Assembly: GCF_004137345.1 (NCBI RefSeq)
Contig: NZ_SDWV01000018.1
Span: 1 to 64,000 of the forward strand
Direction of reading: 5' to 3'
Origin: Nocardioides zhouii
GTDB taxonomy: Bacteria > Actinomycetota > Actinomycetes > Propionibacteriales > Nocardioidaceae
Length of the DNA stretch: 64,000 nucleotides
Shown here: in pieces, positions 1 to 7,971 of the stretch
How positions within the stretch are numbered: the first letter of the stretch is position 1
How the letters are laid out: the number at the start of each line of letters is the position of its first letter
Translations under genes and position numbers: made by a program
Notes under the pieces: model-generated
What the model was told of the DNA's origin: nothing
The model's database searches: none
What the model saw: the letters and a program-made list of their open reading frames with translations, nothing else

Positions 1-70
1 GGTGGTCCGGTGGGGACCAGGGGTGCATCGGCAGCCCATCTGGAACTACCGACAAGAGGATGGTGCACCA

Positions 71-2890
71 GTGAGCGCCCCCCTGAACTCCCCGGACGGG
101 ACCGGCGACCAACCGACACCGGCCGAGCGCTACGCCGCCTTCCAGCGCGACAAGCCCTACCCGATGCTCAAGGAGTTCTCCGGCCTCTACGGCTTCGAGC
201 TCGACGACTTCCAGATCCGGGCCTGCCAGGAGATCGAGGGCGGTCGCGGCGTGCTGGTCGCGGCGCCCACCGGTTCGGGCAAGACCATCGTCGGCGAGTT
301 CGCGATCCACCTGGCCCTGCAGACCGGCCGCAAGGCGTTCTACACAACACCGATCAAGGCGCTGTCCAACCAGAAGTACCACGACCTGGTGAAGCGCTAC
401 GGCGCCGAGAACGTCGGCCTGCTGACCGGCGACAACGTCGTCAACGGCGAGGCGCCGGTGGTCGTGATGACCACCGAGGTGCTGCGCAACATGCTCTACG
501 CGAGCTCGCGCACCCTGCTGGGTCTCGGCTACGTCGTGATGGACGAGGTGCACTACCTCGCCGACCGGATGCGCGGCGCGGTCTGGGAGGAGGTCATCAT
601 CCACCTCCCCGAGTCGGTCACGCTGGTCTCGCTGTCGGCCACCGTCTCCAACGCCGAGGAGTTCGGCGAGTGGCTGGCGACCGTCCGCGGTGAGACCACG
701 ACGATCCTGGAGGAGAAGCGGCCGGTGCCGCTCTTCCAGCACGTGATGGTGGGTCGGCGCCTGCTCGACCTGTTCGCGTCCTCGGACGTCGACGCGAGCG
801 CCGGCTTCGTGAAGGAGGGGGCGCCGGTCAACGACGAGCTAACCCGGATCGCCCGCGACGACTGGGCCAGCACGCGGTTGATGCGGGACCGCAAGTCACC
901 CCGCAAGGGCAAGCCGGGGTCGTCGAAGAATCCCCGCTCCGAGGGCAGCGGCCGCCGGGTGTGGATCCCGAGCCGCGTCGAGGTCGTCGAGCGGCTCGAC
1001 CGCGAGGGCCTGCTGCCGGCGATCATGTTCATCTTCAGCCGCGCCGGCTGCGACGCGGCGGTCAGCCAGCTCGTCGGGGCCAACGTCCGGCTCACCACGG
1101 CCGCCGAGCGCGACCACATCTTCATGCGGGTGGAGGAGGCGTCGCGCGCGCTGCCCGAGGAGGACCTCCACGTCCTCGGCTACCACGAGTTCCTCGACGG
1201 GCTGACCCGCGGCATCGCCGCCCACCACGCCGGCCTCCTGCCCGCCTTCAAGCAGGTGGTGGAGGAGCTCTTCCAGGCAGGGATGGTCAAGATCGTCTTC
1301 GCCACCGAGACCCTCGCGCTCGGCATCAACATGCCGGCCCGCACGGTGGTCATCGAGAAGCTGTCGAAGTGGAACGGCGAGACGCACGCCGACCTGACGC
1401 CGGGGGAGTACACGCAGCTCACCGGGCGAGCCGGTCGACGTGGCCTCGACATCGAGGGCCACGGCGTCGTGCTCTATCAGCCCGGGATGAACCCGCGCGA
1501 GGTCGCCGGCCTCGCCTCGACGCGTACGTATCCGCTCCGCTCGTCGTTCCGGCCGTCCTACAACATGGCCGTCAACCTCGTGCACCAGTTCGGCCGGGCG
1601 CGCTCGCGCGAGCTGCTGGAGCAGTCGTTCGCGCAGTACCAGGCCGACAAGGCGGTCGTCGGGCTCGCGCGCCAGGTGCACAAGGCCGAGGAGGCGCTCG
1701 ACGGCTATCGCGACGCGGCGACGTGCCACGTCGGCGACTTCATGGAGTACGCCGGCCTCCGCCGGAAGATCTCCGACCTCGAGAAGGGCGCGGCCCGTGA
1801 GCGTCGGCAGGACCGACGGGCCGAGGCGCTCGACTCCCTGGGCCGGCTGAAGCCGGGCGACGTCATCAACGTGCCGGCCGGCAAGTTCAGCGGACTGGCA
1901 GTCGTGATCGACCCAGGGCACGCCGGCGACGAGCCGCGGCCGTACGTCGTGACGGCCGACCGGCAGGCGCGGCGCCTTGCCGCGATGGACTTCCCGGTGC
2001 CGGTCGAGGCGATTGGCCGGCTGCGGATCCCGAAGTCCTTCAACGGCCGCAACCCGGCGATGCGGCGCGACCTCGCGACGGCGCTGCGTGCGAAGCCGCG
2101 CGACAACGACGGGCCGTCGCGGCGTACGAAGCAGGACTCATTCGGCGACTCGCCCGCCGACCGCGAGATCGGGCGGCTGCGCGCGGACCTCAAGGCGCAC
2201 CCGTGCCACCAGTGCCCTGAGCGCGAGGACCACGCGCGCTGGGCAGAGCGCTACTACAAGCTCGAGCGCGACACCGAGACCCTCAAGCGCCGCGTCGAGA
2301 CGCGCACCAACACCGTCGCGCGCACCTTCGACCGCGTCTGCGACGTGCTGACGGCGCTGGGCTACCTCGACGGCGACAAGGTGACCGAGCAGGGCTCCCA
2401 CCTGCGGCGCATCTACACCGACATGGACCTCGTCGCCGCCGAGGCGATCCGGGCGGGGCTCTTCGACGAGCTGGCTCCGTCCGAGCTCGCCGCGGTGCTG
2501 TCCGCGCTGGTCTTCGAGGCGCGCCGAGCGGACGACGCGTCGTCGCCGAAGATGCCCGGCGGGCAGGTGCGGCCGGCGCTCGCCGAGCTCGTACGCGTAT
2601 GGGGTCAGCTCGACGCCCTCGAGCGCGACCACAAGCTCGACTTCCTCCGCGAGCCCGACATGGGGTTCGCCTGGGCGGCCTGGCGCTGGGCCGAGGGCGA
2701 CGACCTCGACGACGTGCTTCGGGTGACCGGACTCTCGGCGGGCGACTTCGTCCGCTGGATGAAGCAGCTGCTCGACCTCTGCGGGCAGGTGGCCGACGCG
2801 GCCGGCGACAGCCCGCTCCGCTCCACCGCGCGAGCCGCGGCGAAGTCGCTCAAGCGGGGCGTGATCGCCTACAGCGTGCTGGCCGAGTGA
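71..2890 (+). CDS. helY: HelY-type DEAD/DEAH-box RNA helicase (Ski2/Mtr4-like)
   Basis: Superfamily 2 helicase of 939 aa, close to actinobacterial HelY length (about 900). Visible motifs are Walker A APTGSGKT (about residues 65-72), DEVH (about 158), SLSAT, and motif VI QLTGRAGRRG, followed by a long C-terminal region typical of Ski2-like proteins. The family unwinds RNA, or RNA/DNA, with ATP; the exact substrate of HelY is not settled. I chose the GTG at 71 because AAGAGGA lies about 11 nt upstream and the helicase homology begins soon after; the frame is open back to the window edge. In related genomes helY follows tatC, which would lie outside this window. The next gene starts 13 nt downstream, so co-transcription is likely. 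Confidence 0.92.
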   Translation: MSAPLNSPDGTGDQPTPAERYAAFQRDKPYPMLKEFSGLYGFELDDFQIRACQEIEGGRGVLVAAPTGSGKTIVGEFAIHLALQTGRKAFYTTPIKALSNQKYHDLVKRYGAENVGLLTGDNVVNGEAPVVVMTTEVLRNMLYASSRTLLGLGYVVMDEVHYLADRMRGAVWEEVIIHLPESVTLVSLSATVSNAEEFGEWLATVRGETTTILEEKRPVPLFQHVMVGRRLLDLFASSDVDASAGFVKEGAPVNDELTRIARDDWASTRLMRDRKSPRKGKPGSSKNPRSEGSGRRVWIPSRVEVVERLDREGLLPAIMFIFSRAGCDAAVSQLVGANVRLTTAAERDHIFMRVEEASRALPEEDLHVLGYHEFLDGLTRGIAAHHAGLLPAFKQVVEELFQAGMVKIVFATETLALGINMPARTVVIEKLSKWNGETHADLTPGEYTQLTGRAGRRGLDIEGHGVVLYQPGMNPREVAGLASTRTYPLRSSFRPSYNMAVNLVHQFGRARSRELLEQSFAQYQADKAVVGLARQVHKAEEALDGYRDAATCHVGDFMEYAGLRRKISDLEKGAARERRQDRRAEALDSLGRLKPGDVINVPAGKFSGLAVVIDPGHAGDEPRPYVVTADRQARRLAAMDFPVPVEAIGRLRIPKSFNGRNPAMRRDLATALRAKPRDNDGPSRRTKQDSFGDSPADREIGRLRADLKAHPCHQCPEREDHARWAERYYKLERDTETLKRRVETRTNTVARTFDRVCDVLTALGYLDGDKVTEQGSHLRRIYTDMDLVAAEAIRAGLFDELAPSELAAVLSALVFEARRADDASSPKMPGGQVRPALAELVRVWGQLDALERDHKLDFLREPDMGFAWAAWRWAEGDDLDDVLRVTGLSAGDFVRWMKQLLDLCGQVADAAGDSPLRSTARAAAKSLKRGVIAYSVLAE

Positions 2891-2903
2891 GAGGGTGCCT
2901 GAC

Positions 2904-3845
2904 ATGACCGCTTCCTCCGACCAGCGCCTCCTGCTGCTCGACACCGCGTCGCTCTACTTCCGCGCGTTCTTCGGCGTCCCCGATTCGCTGCGCGCACCCG
3001 ACGGCACCCCGGTCAACGCGGTGCGCGGGCTCATGGACTTCATCAGCCGGCTCCTGGGGGAGTATGACCCGACGCACCTGGCGTGCTGCTGGGACGACGA
3101 CTGGCGCCCGCAGTGGCGCGTCGACCTGATCCCGTCGTACAAGTCGCACCGCGTCGTCAGGGCGATCCCCGGCCCGCGACCGGACGTCGAGGAGGTGCCC
3201 GACCCCCTCGAGACGCAGATCCCGATCATCGAGTCCGTGCTCGAGGCCTACGGCATCGCGAAGGTCGGGCACGCCGAGATGGAGGCCGACGACGTCATCG
3301 GCACCCTGGCGACCGGTGCCGGCATGCCGGTCGACATCGTCACCGGCGACCGCGACCTCTTCCAGCTCGTCGACGACGAGGCGGCGGTGCGGGTGCTCTA
3401 CGTCGCCCGCGGGGTCAGCAAGCACGAGCGTGTCGACAACGCGTGGGTGCGCGCGAAGTACGGCGTCGACGCCGACCAGTACGCCGACCTCGCGACGCTG
3501 CGGGGCGATGCGTCCGACGGGCTGCCGGGCGTGGCCGGCGTGGGCGACAAGACCGCCGCGACGCTGCTCAACCGGTTCGGCACGGTCGGGGGCGTGGTCG
3601 AAGCGGCCGCCGATCCCGACTCCGACATGGGCCCCGGTCCGCGCGGGAAGATCAAGGCCGCTGCCGACTACCTCGCCGTCGCGCCCCGGGTGGTCGCCGT
3701 ACGCCGCGACCTCGACCTCGGGTCGCCCGACCTGACCCGCCCGCGTACGCCCGCCGACCACGACGCCGTCGTCGCGCTCGACCAGCGCTGGGACCTCGGT
3801 CAGTCGGCCGTACGTCTCGTGCAGGCGCTGTCCGGCTCCGACTAG
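2904..3845 (+). CDS. stand-alone 5'-3' exonuclease / flap endonuclease-like protein
   Basis: A 313-aa protein with the PIN-like nuclease fold of the DNA polymerase I 5'-3' exonuclease domain but no polymerase domain. Metal-binding acidic motifs are visible at LLLLDTAS near the N-terminus, MEADDVIG and TGDRDLFQLV. They are followed by a helix-hairpin-helix VAGVGDKTAATLL that contacts DNA. The likely role is trimming flaps or RNA primers during repair and replication. The ATG at 2904 is preceded by GAGAGG at 2889-2894; the GTG at 2895 is too close to that site. The gene sits just behind helY. Confidence 0.9.
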   Translation: MTASSDQRLLLLDTASLYFRAFFGVPDSLRAPDGTPVNAVRGLMDFISRLLGEYDPTHLACCWDDDWRPQWRVDLIPSYKSHRVVRAIPGPRPDVEEVPDPLETQIPIIESVLEAYGIAKVGHAEMEADDVIGTLATGAGMPVDIVTGDRDLFQLVDDEAAVRVLYVARGVSKHERVDNAWVRAKYGVDADQYADLATLRGDASDGLPGVAGVGDKTAATLLNRFGTVGGVVEAAADPDSDMGPGPRGKIKAAADYLAVAPRVVAVRRDLDLGSPDLTRPRTPADHDAVVALDQRWDLGQSAVRLVQALSGSD

Positions 3846-3855
3846 TCTGACCCGC

Positions 3856-4308
3856 GTGAGCACCTCCGACGTCGAGTCCAAGGACCGCCAGATCCTGTCC
3901 CTGCTGGCGGCTGACGGCCGGATGTCCTACACCGACCTCGGCAAGGCGACCGACCTGTCCACCTCGGCGGTGCACCAGCGCGTCAAGCGGCTCGAGCAGC
4001 GCGGCCTGATCCTCGGCTACGGCGCGACCGTCGACCACGACCAGCTCGGCCGCCCGCTGACGGCGTTCATCTCGATCACGCCGATCGACCCGTCCCAGCC
4101 CGACGACTACCCCGAGCGCCTCGAGGGCATCCCTGAGATCGAGTCGTGCTGGTCGGTCGCCGGCGACGAGTCCTACATCCTCAAGATCCGGGTCGCCACC
4201 CCTCGCGACCTCGAGGACCTGCTCGCCCGTATCCGTGGTGCCGCCGGCGTCTCGACCCGGACCACCATCGTCCTCTCCACGCCGTACGAGAACCGCCCGG
4301 TGGAGTAG
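3856..4308 (+). CDS. Lrp/AsnC family transcriptional regulator
   Basis: A 150-aa protein with an N-terminal winged helix (about residues 8-60, helix DLSTSAVHQRVKRLEQRG) and a C-terminal RAM/effector domain (about 65-145). Family members form dimers or octamers and usually sense amino acids. The GTG start fits a leaderless mRNA: TAGTCT at 3843-3848 lies 7 nt upstream and overlaps the stop codon of the exonuclease gene. The target is unknown. A perfect hairpin begins 13 nt after the stop codon. The lysine degradation genes about 2 kb away are a possible but unproven target. Confidence 0.9.
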   Translation: MSTSDVESKDRQILSLLAADGRMSYTDLGKATDLSTSAVHQRVKRLEQRGLILGYGATVDHDQLGRPLTAFISITPIDPSQPDDYPERLEGIPEIESCWSVAGDESYILKIRVATPRDLEDLLARIRGAAGVSTRTTIVLSTPYENRPVE

Positions 4309-4321
4309 CCGTTCTTTTGTC

Positions 4322-4389
4322 GGAGTCACCGCTTAGGCGGTGACTCCCGCGCGGGTAGGCCTTCGCAACAGCCCAACAGCGCAAGAGTC
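4322..4389 (+). repeat. hairpin-headed dispersed repeat, copy 1 (terminator-like)
   Basis: The head is a perfect 11-bp stem, GGAGTCACCGC (4322-4332) and GCGGTGACTCC (4337-4347), with a TTAG loop. A tail follows in which GGTnGGCC, GCAACnGCCCAAC and GAGT recur in copy 2 at 6262-6328 (opposite strand). About 53 of 68 positions agree between the copies. Each copy starts 13-14 nt after a stop codon, in the sense of the upstream gene, so the head probably terminates transcription. The conserved tail is not explained by termination. No T-run follows the stem. Confidence 0.75.
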
Positions 4390-4520
4390 AGCCGAGGTGT
4401 GTGACCAGTGGGATCCTCGAGGCCTTCCTCGGTCGTCAGCCGAGAGGTACGTTCACGGGGCCCGTACAGGTGCGCTGCACCCGAACCCGTTCGTCGACAC
4501 CCGTGACGAGGAGCCCGCCG

Positions 4521-5165
4521 ATGACGACCCCGTTGACCGACCTGGTGCGGCGAGAACGCCGGGGCTTCCTGGACACGCTGGGGTCCCTGTCGACCGAGCA
4601 GTGGGACGAGCAGTCGCTGTGCAGCGGGTGGAGAGTCATCGACGTCGCCGCGCACCTGGCGTGGGCGCCGGTCCTGGGGCCGGCAGCCGGAGCTGTCGCG
4701 ATGCTTCGCAACAGGCTGTCCGTGAACCGGATGATCGCCGCCACGGCAGTGGGCTGGAGCGAGCGCGGACGTACCCGGATCATGGATCAGCTCGAGCGCA
4801 ACCTGGAGTCCGGCGCGAAGCCGATCGGCATGCCCACTGTGGCCGCCCTCGCTGACGCCGTCGTACACGGGATCGACGTACGACGTCCGCTCGGGCTCAC
4901 ACACCCGATCCCTGCAGACGCCCTCGGCCCAGTGGGCGAGTTCGTGCTGCAGACCCCGTGGCCCTTGAACGGTGTCGTCGGAGGCAACGCCGCTCGTCGG
5001 ATCGAGGGCGTACGCCTGGTGGCGCGCGACGTCGAGTGGTCTCGTGGAGAAGGGCCAGAGGTGACTGCCTCAGCCGAGGCGATCGCACGTCTTCTCTATG
5101 GTCGCCCGGTGACGCCCGATGAGCTTGCGGGTCCGGGCGCGAAGGTCCTTGGCTTCCGCCTCTGA
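4521..5165 (+). CDS. maleylpyruvate isomerase / DinB-like (MDMPI) family protein
   Basis: A 214-aa protein with the four-helix DinB/MDMPI N-terminal fold. The sequence LCSGWRVIDVAAHL matches the family motif CxGWxVxDVxAHL. Mycothiol-dependent isomerases and many actinobacterial relatives of unknown substrate share it. The ATG at 4521 has GAGGAG at 4508-4513. Longer in-frame starts, such as 4401, run into the repeat region and have no ribosome site. It is convergent with the broken gene that ends at 5169. The specific reaction cannot be read from the sequence. A second family member lies at 40037. Confidence 0.75.
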   Translation: MTTPLTDLVRRERRGFLDTLGSLSTEQWDEQSLCSGWRVIDVAAHLAWAPVLGPAAGAVAMLRNRLSVNRMIAATAVGWSERGRTRIMDQLERNLESGAKPIGMPTVAALADAVVHGIDVRRPLGLTHPIPADALGPVGEFVLQTPWPLNGVVGGNAARRIEGVRLVARDVEWSRGEGPEVTASAEAIARLLYGRPVTPDELAGPGAKVLGFRL

Positions 5166-5168
5166 CAC

Positions 5169-6128
5169 TCAGGCGGCCGCCGGTGACCGCTTGGCCAGGA
5201 TTGCCCGGATGCGCTGCGCGGTCGCCTTGAAGTTCTCGAGATCAGCCCATCCGATCCGGATGCAGATCCACCCAGTCTCCTGACAGATGCGCTCCTCCCG
5301 CTGCTTCTCACGCATGACGTAGTCCGCGAGGGACTCGCCCTTGCGGCGGTGCAGCAGGTACTTGAGCCGACCGTCGAACTCGAGGAACACGCCGTGCCGT
5401 CGCCAGACGAAGTCCACCCGACCCAGCAGCCTGCCGTGGGCGTCGAAGACGTCCACCTGGGGCTCGGGAAGGAGGATGTTCTCCCGATAGAGCAGGTGGA
5501 AGGTCCTGCTCTCCGCGATGCTCGACAGCTTGGGGTTGGCGAGACCGAGAGCGATGCGTACGCCGAGGGTGTTGGGCCAGTGCTCGGTGCGCGCGGCCAC
5601 CTCGCGGACCTCGGCCAAGGTCGTACGCCGAGCGTGAAGCAGGGCGTTGAGCATGCAGAATCCGAGCTCGGAGTCGCTCGTGGTCAAGATTTCGATCGCG
5701 GTTCTGGCCGCGCTGGAGACGGGCACGCCGTGACGAAAGGTGATGTCGGGCAGGTGCAAGCTGCCGGAGTGGTGGACGATCCCTGCCTCGTGTCGCCCGG
5801 CCACGCCGTCGGTCCGGGTCAGGGCGACGTCGTCGAGGCAGAGGCGCCACAGGGAGTCGAGGTGCTCCGCCATGGCCGACTGGTGCGTGAGGACGCTGGC
5901 CGGGTGCGCCGTCCTGAGCACCGCTCGTGCCCGTGCGCGGTGTCGGTCCCGGTCAGAGTCGAGCAACGCCCAGAGCTGGTGATCGACGTAGGCCCCGTAG
6001 CGCAGGCGATCGATGAGTCCGCACGCGAGGGACCGCGCGATGTCGCGGTCGCTTCATCCCGCGTCGATGAGCTCGCGCCGGAGCCAGACGTCGTGCAGGC
6101 CGATCGGGAAGTTCTCACCGTTGTCCAT
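5169..6128 (-). pseudogene. AbiEi-like N-domain / DUF559-like endonuclease-fold protein, broken by an in-frame TGA
   Basis: Reading down the minus strand from the ATG at 6128 gives an N-terminal segment starting MDNGENFPIGLHDVW and ending RRELIDAG. A TGA stop then occurs at 6056-6054. The same frame continues without a break as SDRDIARSLACGLIDRLRYGAYV and on to the stop at 5169. The TGA stands where a Trp (GWSDRDI) would fit, so one TGG-to-TGA change is the simplest explanation. The C-terminal part carries GRVDFVWRRHGVFLEFDG and a following Lys, as in PD-(D/E)xK nucleases of the DUF559/Vsr type. Such proteins are common and highly paralogous in actinobacteria. The 265-residue downstream fragment could be made from an internal start, but no ribosome site is evident. 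Confidence 0.7.
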
Positions 6129-6261
6129 GGGACGAACATGAACGAGCGCGCGGACACCGCGGGCGTGACGCCTGCTTGCCCTGTGGACGAGGCACGCGCG
6201 GGCCGTCTTGTGGACAGAAGCCGGCCCACGCCCGGGCCGGGGCGCCGGTGGAGGTGCGCGA

Positions 6262-6328
6262 ACTCCGACGCGGTTGGGCCGTTGCAACGGCCGACCTGTG
6301 CAGGAGTCACCGCTTAGGCGGGGACTCC
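6262..6328 (-). repeat. hairpin-headed dispersed repeat, copy 2 (terminator-like)
   Basis: The head, read on the minus strand, is GGAGTCCCCGC, loop CTAA, GCGGTGACTCC (6328-6303), an 11-bp stem with one mismatch. The tail contains the palindrome GGCCGTTGCAACGGCC (6292-6277) and GCCCAACCGCG, matching copy 1 at 4322-4389. It lies 14 nt downstream of the kamA stop codon in the kamA sense. Confidence 0.75.
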
Positions 6329-6342
6329 TGCAGAAGGAGGCG

Positions 6343-7809
6343 TCAGTAGGCCTGGAGCGCGGCCGTACGGCGCGACGCCTCGGCCATCTCGGCGGCCTTG
6401 AGCGAGGCCTCGTCGAGGCGGCCGTGCTGCTCCCACCACTGCTGGCCGGCGGCGGGGAGGGTGTGGATCGGGTCGTAATACTCGTAGTGGCGCGACAGGG
6501 CGTCGGCGTCGTCGGACTCGATGGACGTGCGGTAGTTCTTCGTCCAGTAGGAGATGCCGCGCTCGGTGTCGTAGTCGGCGAGCTGGTGCACCCACCGCTT
6601 GCCGACGAACGGCACGTCGCACACGATGCGCGGGGTCGCGAAGCCCGGGAGGTAGCCCATGATGTGGTGCTGCAACCGCTGGGCGTCGGCGACCGAGACC
6701 CGCCAGTGCTCCGAGAACGGGATCATGTCGCACATGTAGAAGTAGTAGGGCATGATCTGCGCGCCGTCGAGGAGGCGGAAGCACAGGTCGAGGAGCGCGT
6801 GCGGGTCGGCGTTGACGCCGTTGAGCAGCACCCCTTGGTTGCGTACGTCGCGCAGGCCGGCGTCGAGCATCGCGCGGGTCGCCTCGGCGACGATCGGCGT
6901 GACGGAGTTCGCGTGGTTGGTGTGGGTGTGCATCGCCAGCGAGACGCCGCGCGAGCGGGCGATCGTGGCGACCCGGTTGACGCCCTCGACGACGTCGGGC
7001 TGCAGCCAGTGCTGCGGGAGGCCGATGAGGGCCTTCGTCGCGAGCCGGATGTCGCGGATGTTCTCGATCTCCATCACCTGGGTGAGGAACGCCTCGAGAC
7101 GGGGCCACGGCATGTTGGCCACGTCGCCGCCGGACACCACGACGTCGCGCACGGACGGCGTACGACGCAGGTAGTCGAGCATGTCGCCGATGCGGTCGTT
7201 GGGCTTGCCGCCGAACTTCAGCTTCTCGATGACCGGCGTCGAGTTGCCGACCAGGTCCATGCGCGTGCAGTGGCCGCAGTACTGGGGGCACGTCGGGAGC
7301 AGCTCGGCGAGCACCTTCGTCGGGTAGCGGTGGGTCAGCCCCTCGGTCGCCCACATGTCGTGCTCGTGGAGCGAGTCGCGCGCGGCGTGCGGGTGGGAGG
7401 ACCAGTCGGTGCGACGGTCCGAGAACACCGGGATCATGTAGTGACGGATCGGGTCGGCGTAGAACGCGTCGGTGAGCGACCCGGCCCCGTGCGGCTCGAC
7501 GTCCGGCGCCATCGTGTTCATCATCTGCGGCGGCACGAGCATCGACATCGTGGCCCGCTCGGCCTGGTCGCGCTCGAGGTCGGCGTAGAACCGCTCGTCG
7601 ACGAGGTCGCCCATCAGCTCGCGGAACTGCTTGACGTTCTTGATGCAGTGGGCGCGCTGCCACTGGACCGACGCCCACTCCTCGGCGGTGACATCCTTCC
7701 ACCCCGGGAACCGGGTCCAGTCCGGCTCGACGAGCTCGACGCGCTGGTAGGGGTAGGGCTGGCCGGTGGCGAGGGCCATGCCCGGTCGGCTGGCGGTCTC
7801 GATGCTCAT
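6343..7809 (-). CDS. kamA: lysine 2,3-aminomutase
   Basis: A 488-aa radical SAM enzyme. The cluster motif CPQYCGHC gives C174, C178 and C181 (CxxxCxxC). The family uses SAM, a 4Fe-4S cluster and PLP to convert L-lysine to L-beta-lysine. DVPFVGKRW near the C-terminus holds a Lys at the place where PLP is expected. The ATG at 7809 is preceded by GAGGAG. It is divergent from kdd-kamD-kamE-kal, which encode the later steps, so the function is lysine fermentation rather than beta-lysine osmolyte or antibiotic synthesis. The stop is followed by repeat copy 2. EpmB-type proteins are shorter and would not have this neighbourhood. Confidence 0.93.
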   Translation of the reverse strand: MSIETASRPGMALATGQPYPYQRVELVEPDWTRFPGWKDVTAEEWASVQWQRAHCIKNVKQFRELMGDLVDERFYADLERDQAERATMSMLVPPQMMNTMAPDVEPHGAGSLTDAFYADPIRHYMIPVFSDRRTDWSSHPHAARDSLHEHDMWATEGLTHRYPTKVLAELLPTCPQYCGHCTRMDLVGNSTPVIEKLKFGGKPNDRIGDMLDYLRRTPSVRDVVVSGGDVANMPWPRLEAFLTQVMEIENIRDIRLATKALIGLPQHWLQPDVVEGVNRVATIARSRGVSLAMHTHTNHANSVTPIVAEATRAMLDAGLRDVRNQGVLLNGVNADPHALLDLCFRLLDGAQIMPYYFYMCDMIPFSEHWRVSVADAQRLQHHIMGYLPGFATPRIVCDVPFVGKRWVHQLADYDTERGISYWTKNYRTSIESDDADALSRHYEYYDPIHTLPAAGQQWWEQHGRLDEASLKAAEMAEASRRTAALQAY

Positions 7810-7842
7810 GGTTCTCCTCGGGGGTTCTGCGTCGGTGAGGCA

Positions 7843-7877
7843 GTGTCGCGGCGCGCCGGTTGTGTGTGCGGCGACAC
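7843..7877. promoter_or_regulatory. inverted repeat in the kamA-kdd divergent region
   Basis: Arms GTGTCGC (7843-7849) and GCGACAC (7871-7877) are perfect inverted repeats 21 nt apart, in the 162-nt gap between kamA and kdd. It lies just upstream of the kamA ribosome site. TTGGAC-N19-TACTCT on the minus strand (about 7911-7881) is a possible kamA promoter ending next to it. It could be an operator with separated half-sites or a leader hairpin. No regulator gene is adjacent. Confidence 0.4.
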
Positions 7878-7971
7878 ATCTGAAAGAGTACGTGGAGAAC
7901 GTGCGGCCAGTCCAATGCCACGCCGCAAGATTTGCTGCTGTTGTGGGGATAGACGAGAAGGATCACCTGTT

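Noticed and set aside
8..70. Extending helY to the window edge
   Set aside because: The upstream codons are open but show no helicase similarity. The GTG at 71 has a ribosome site.
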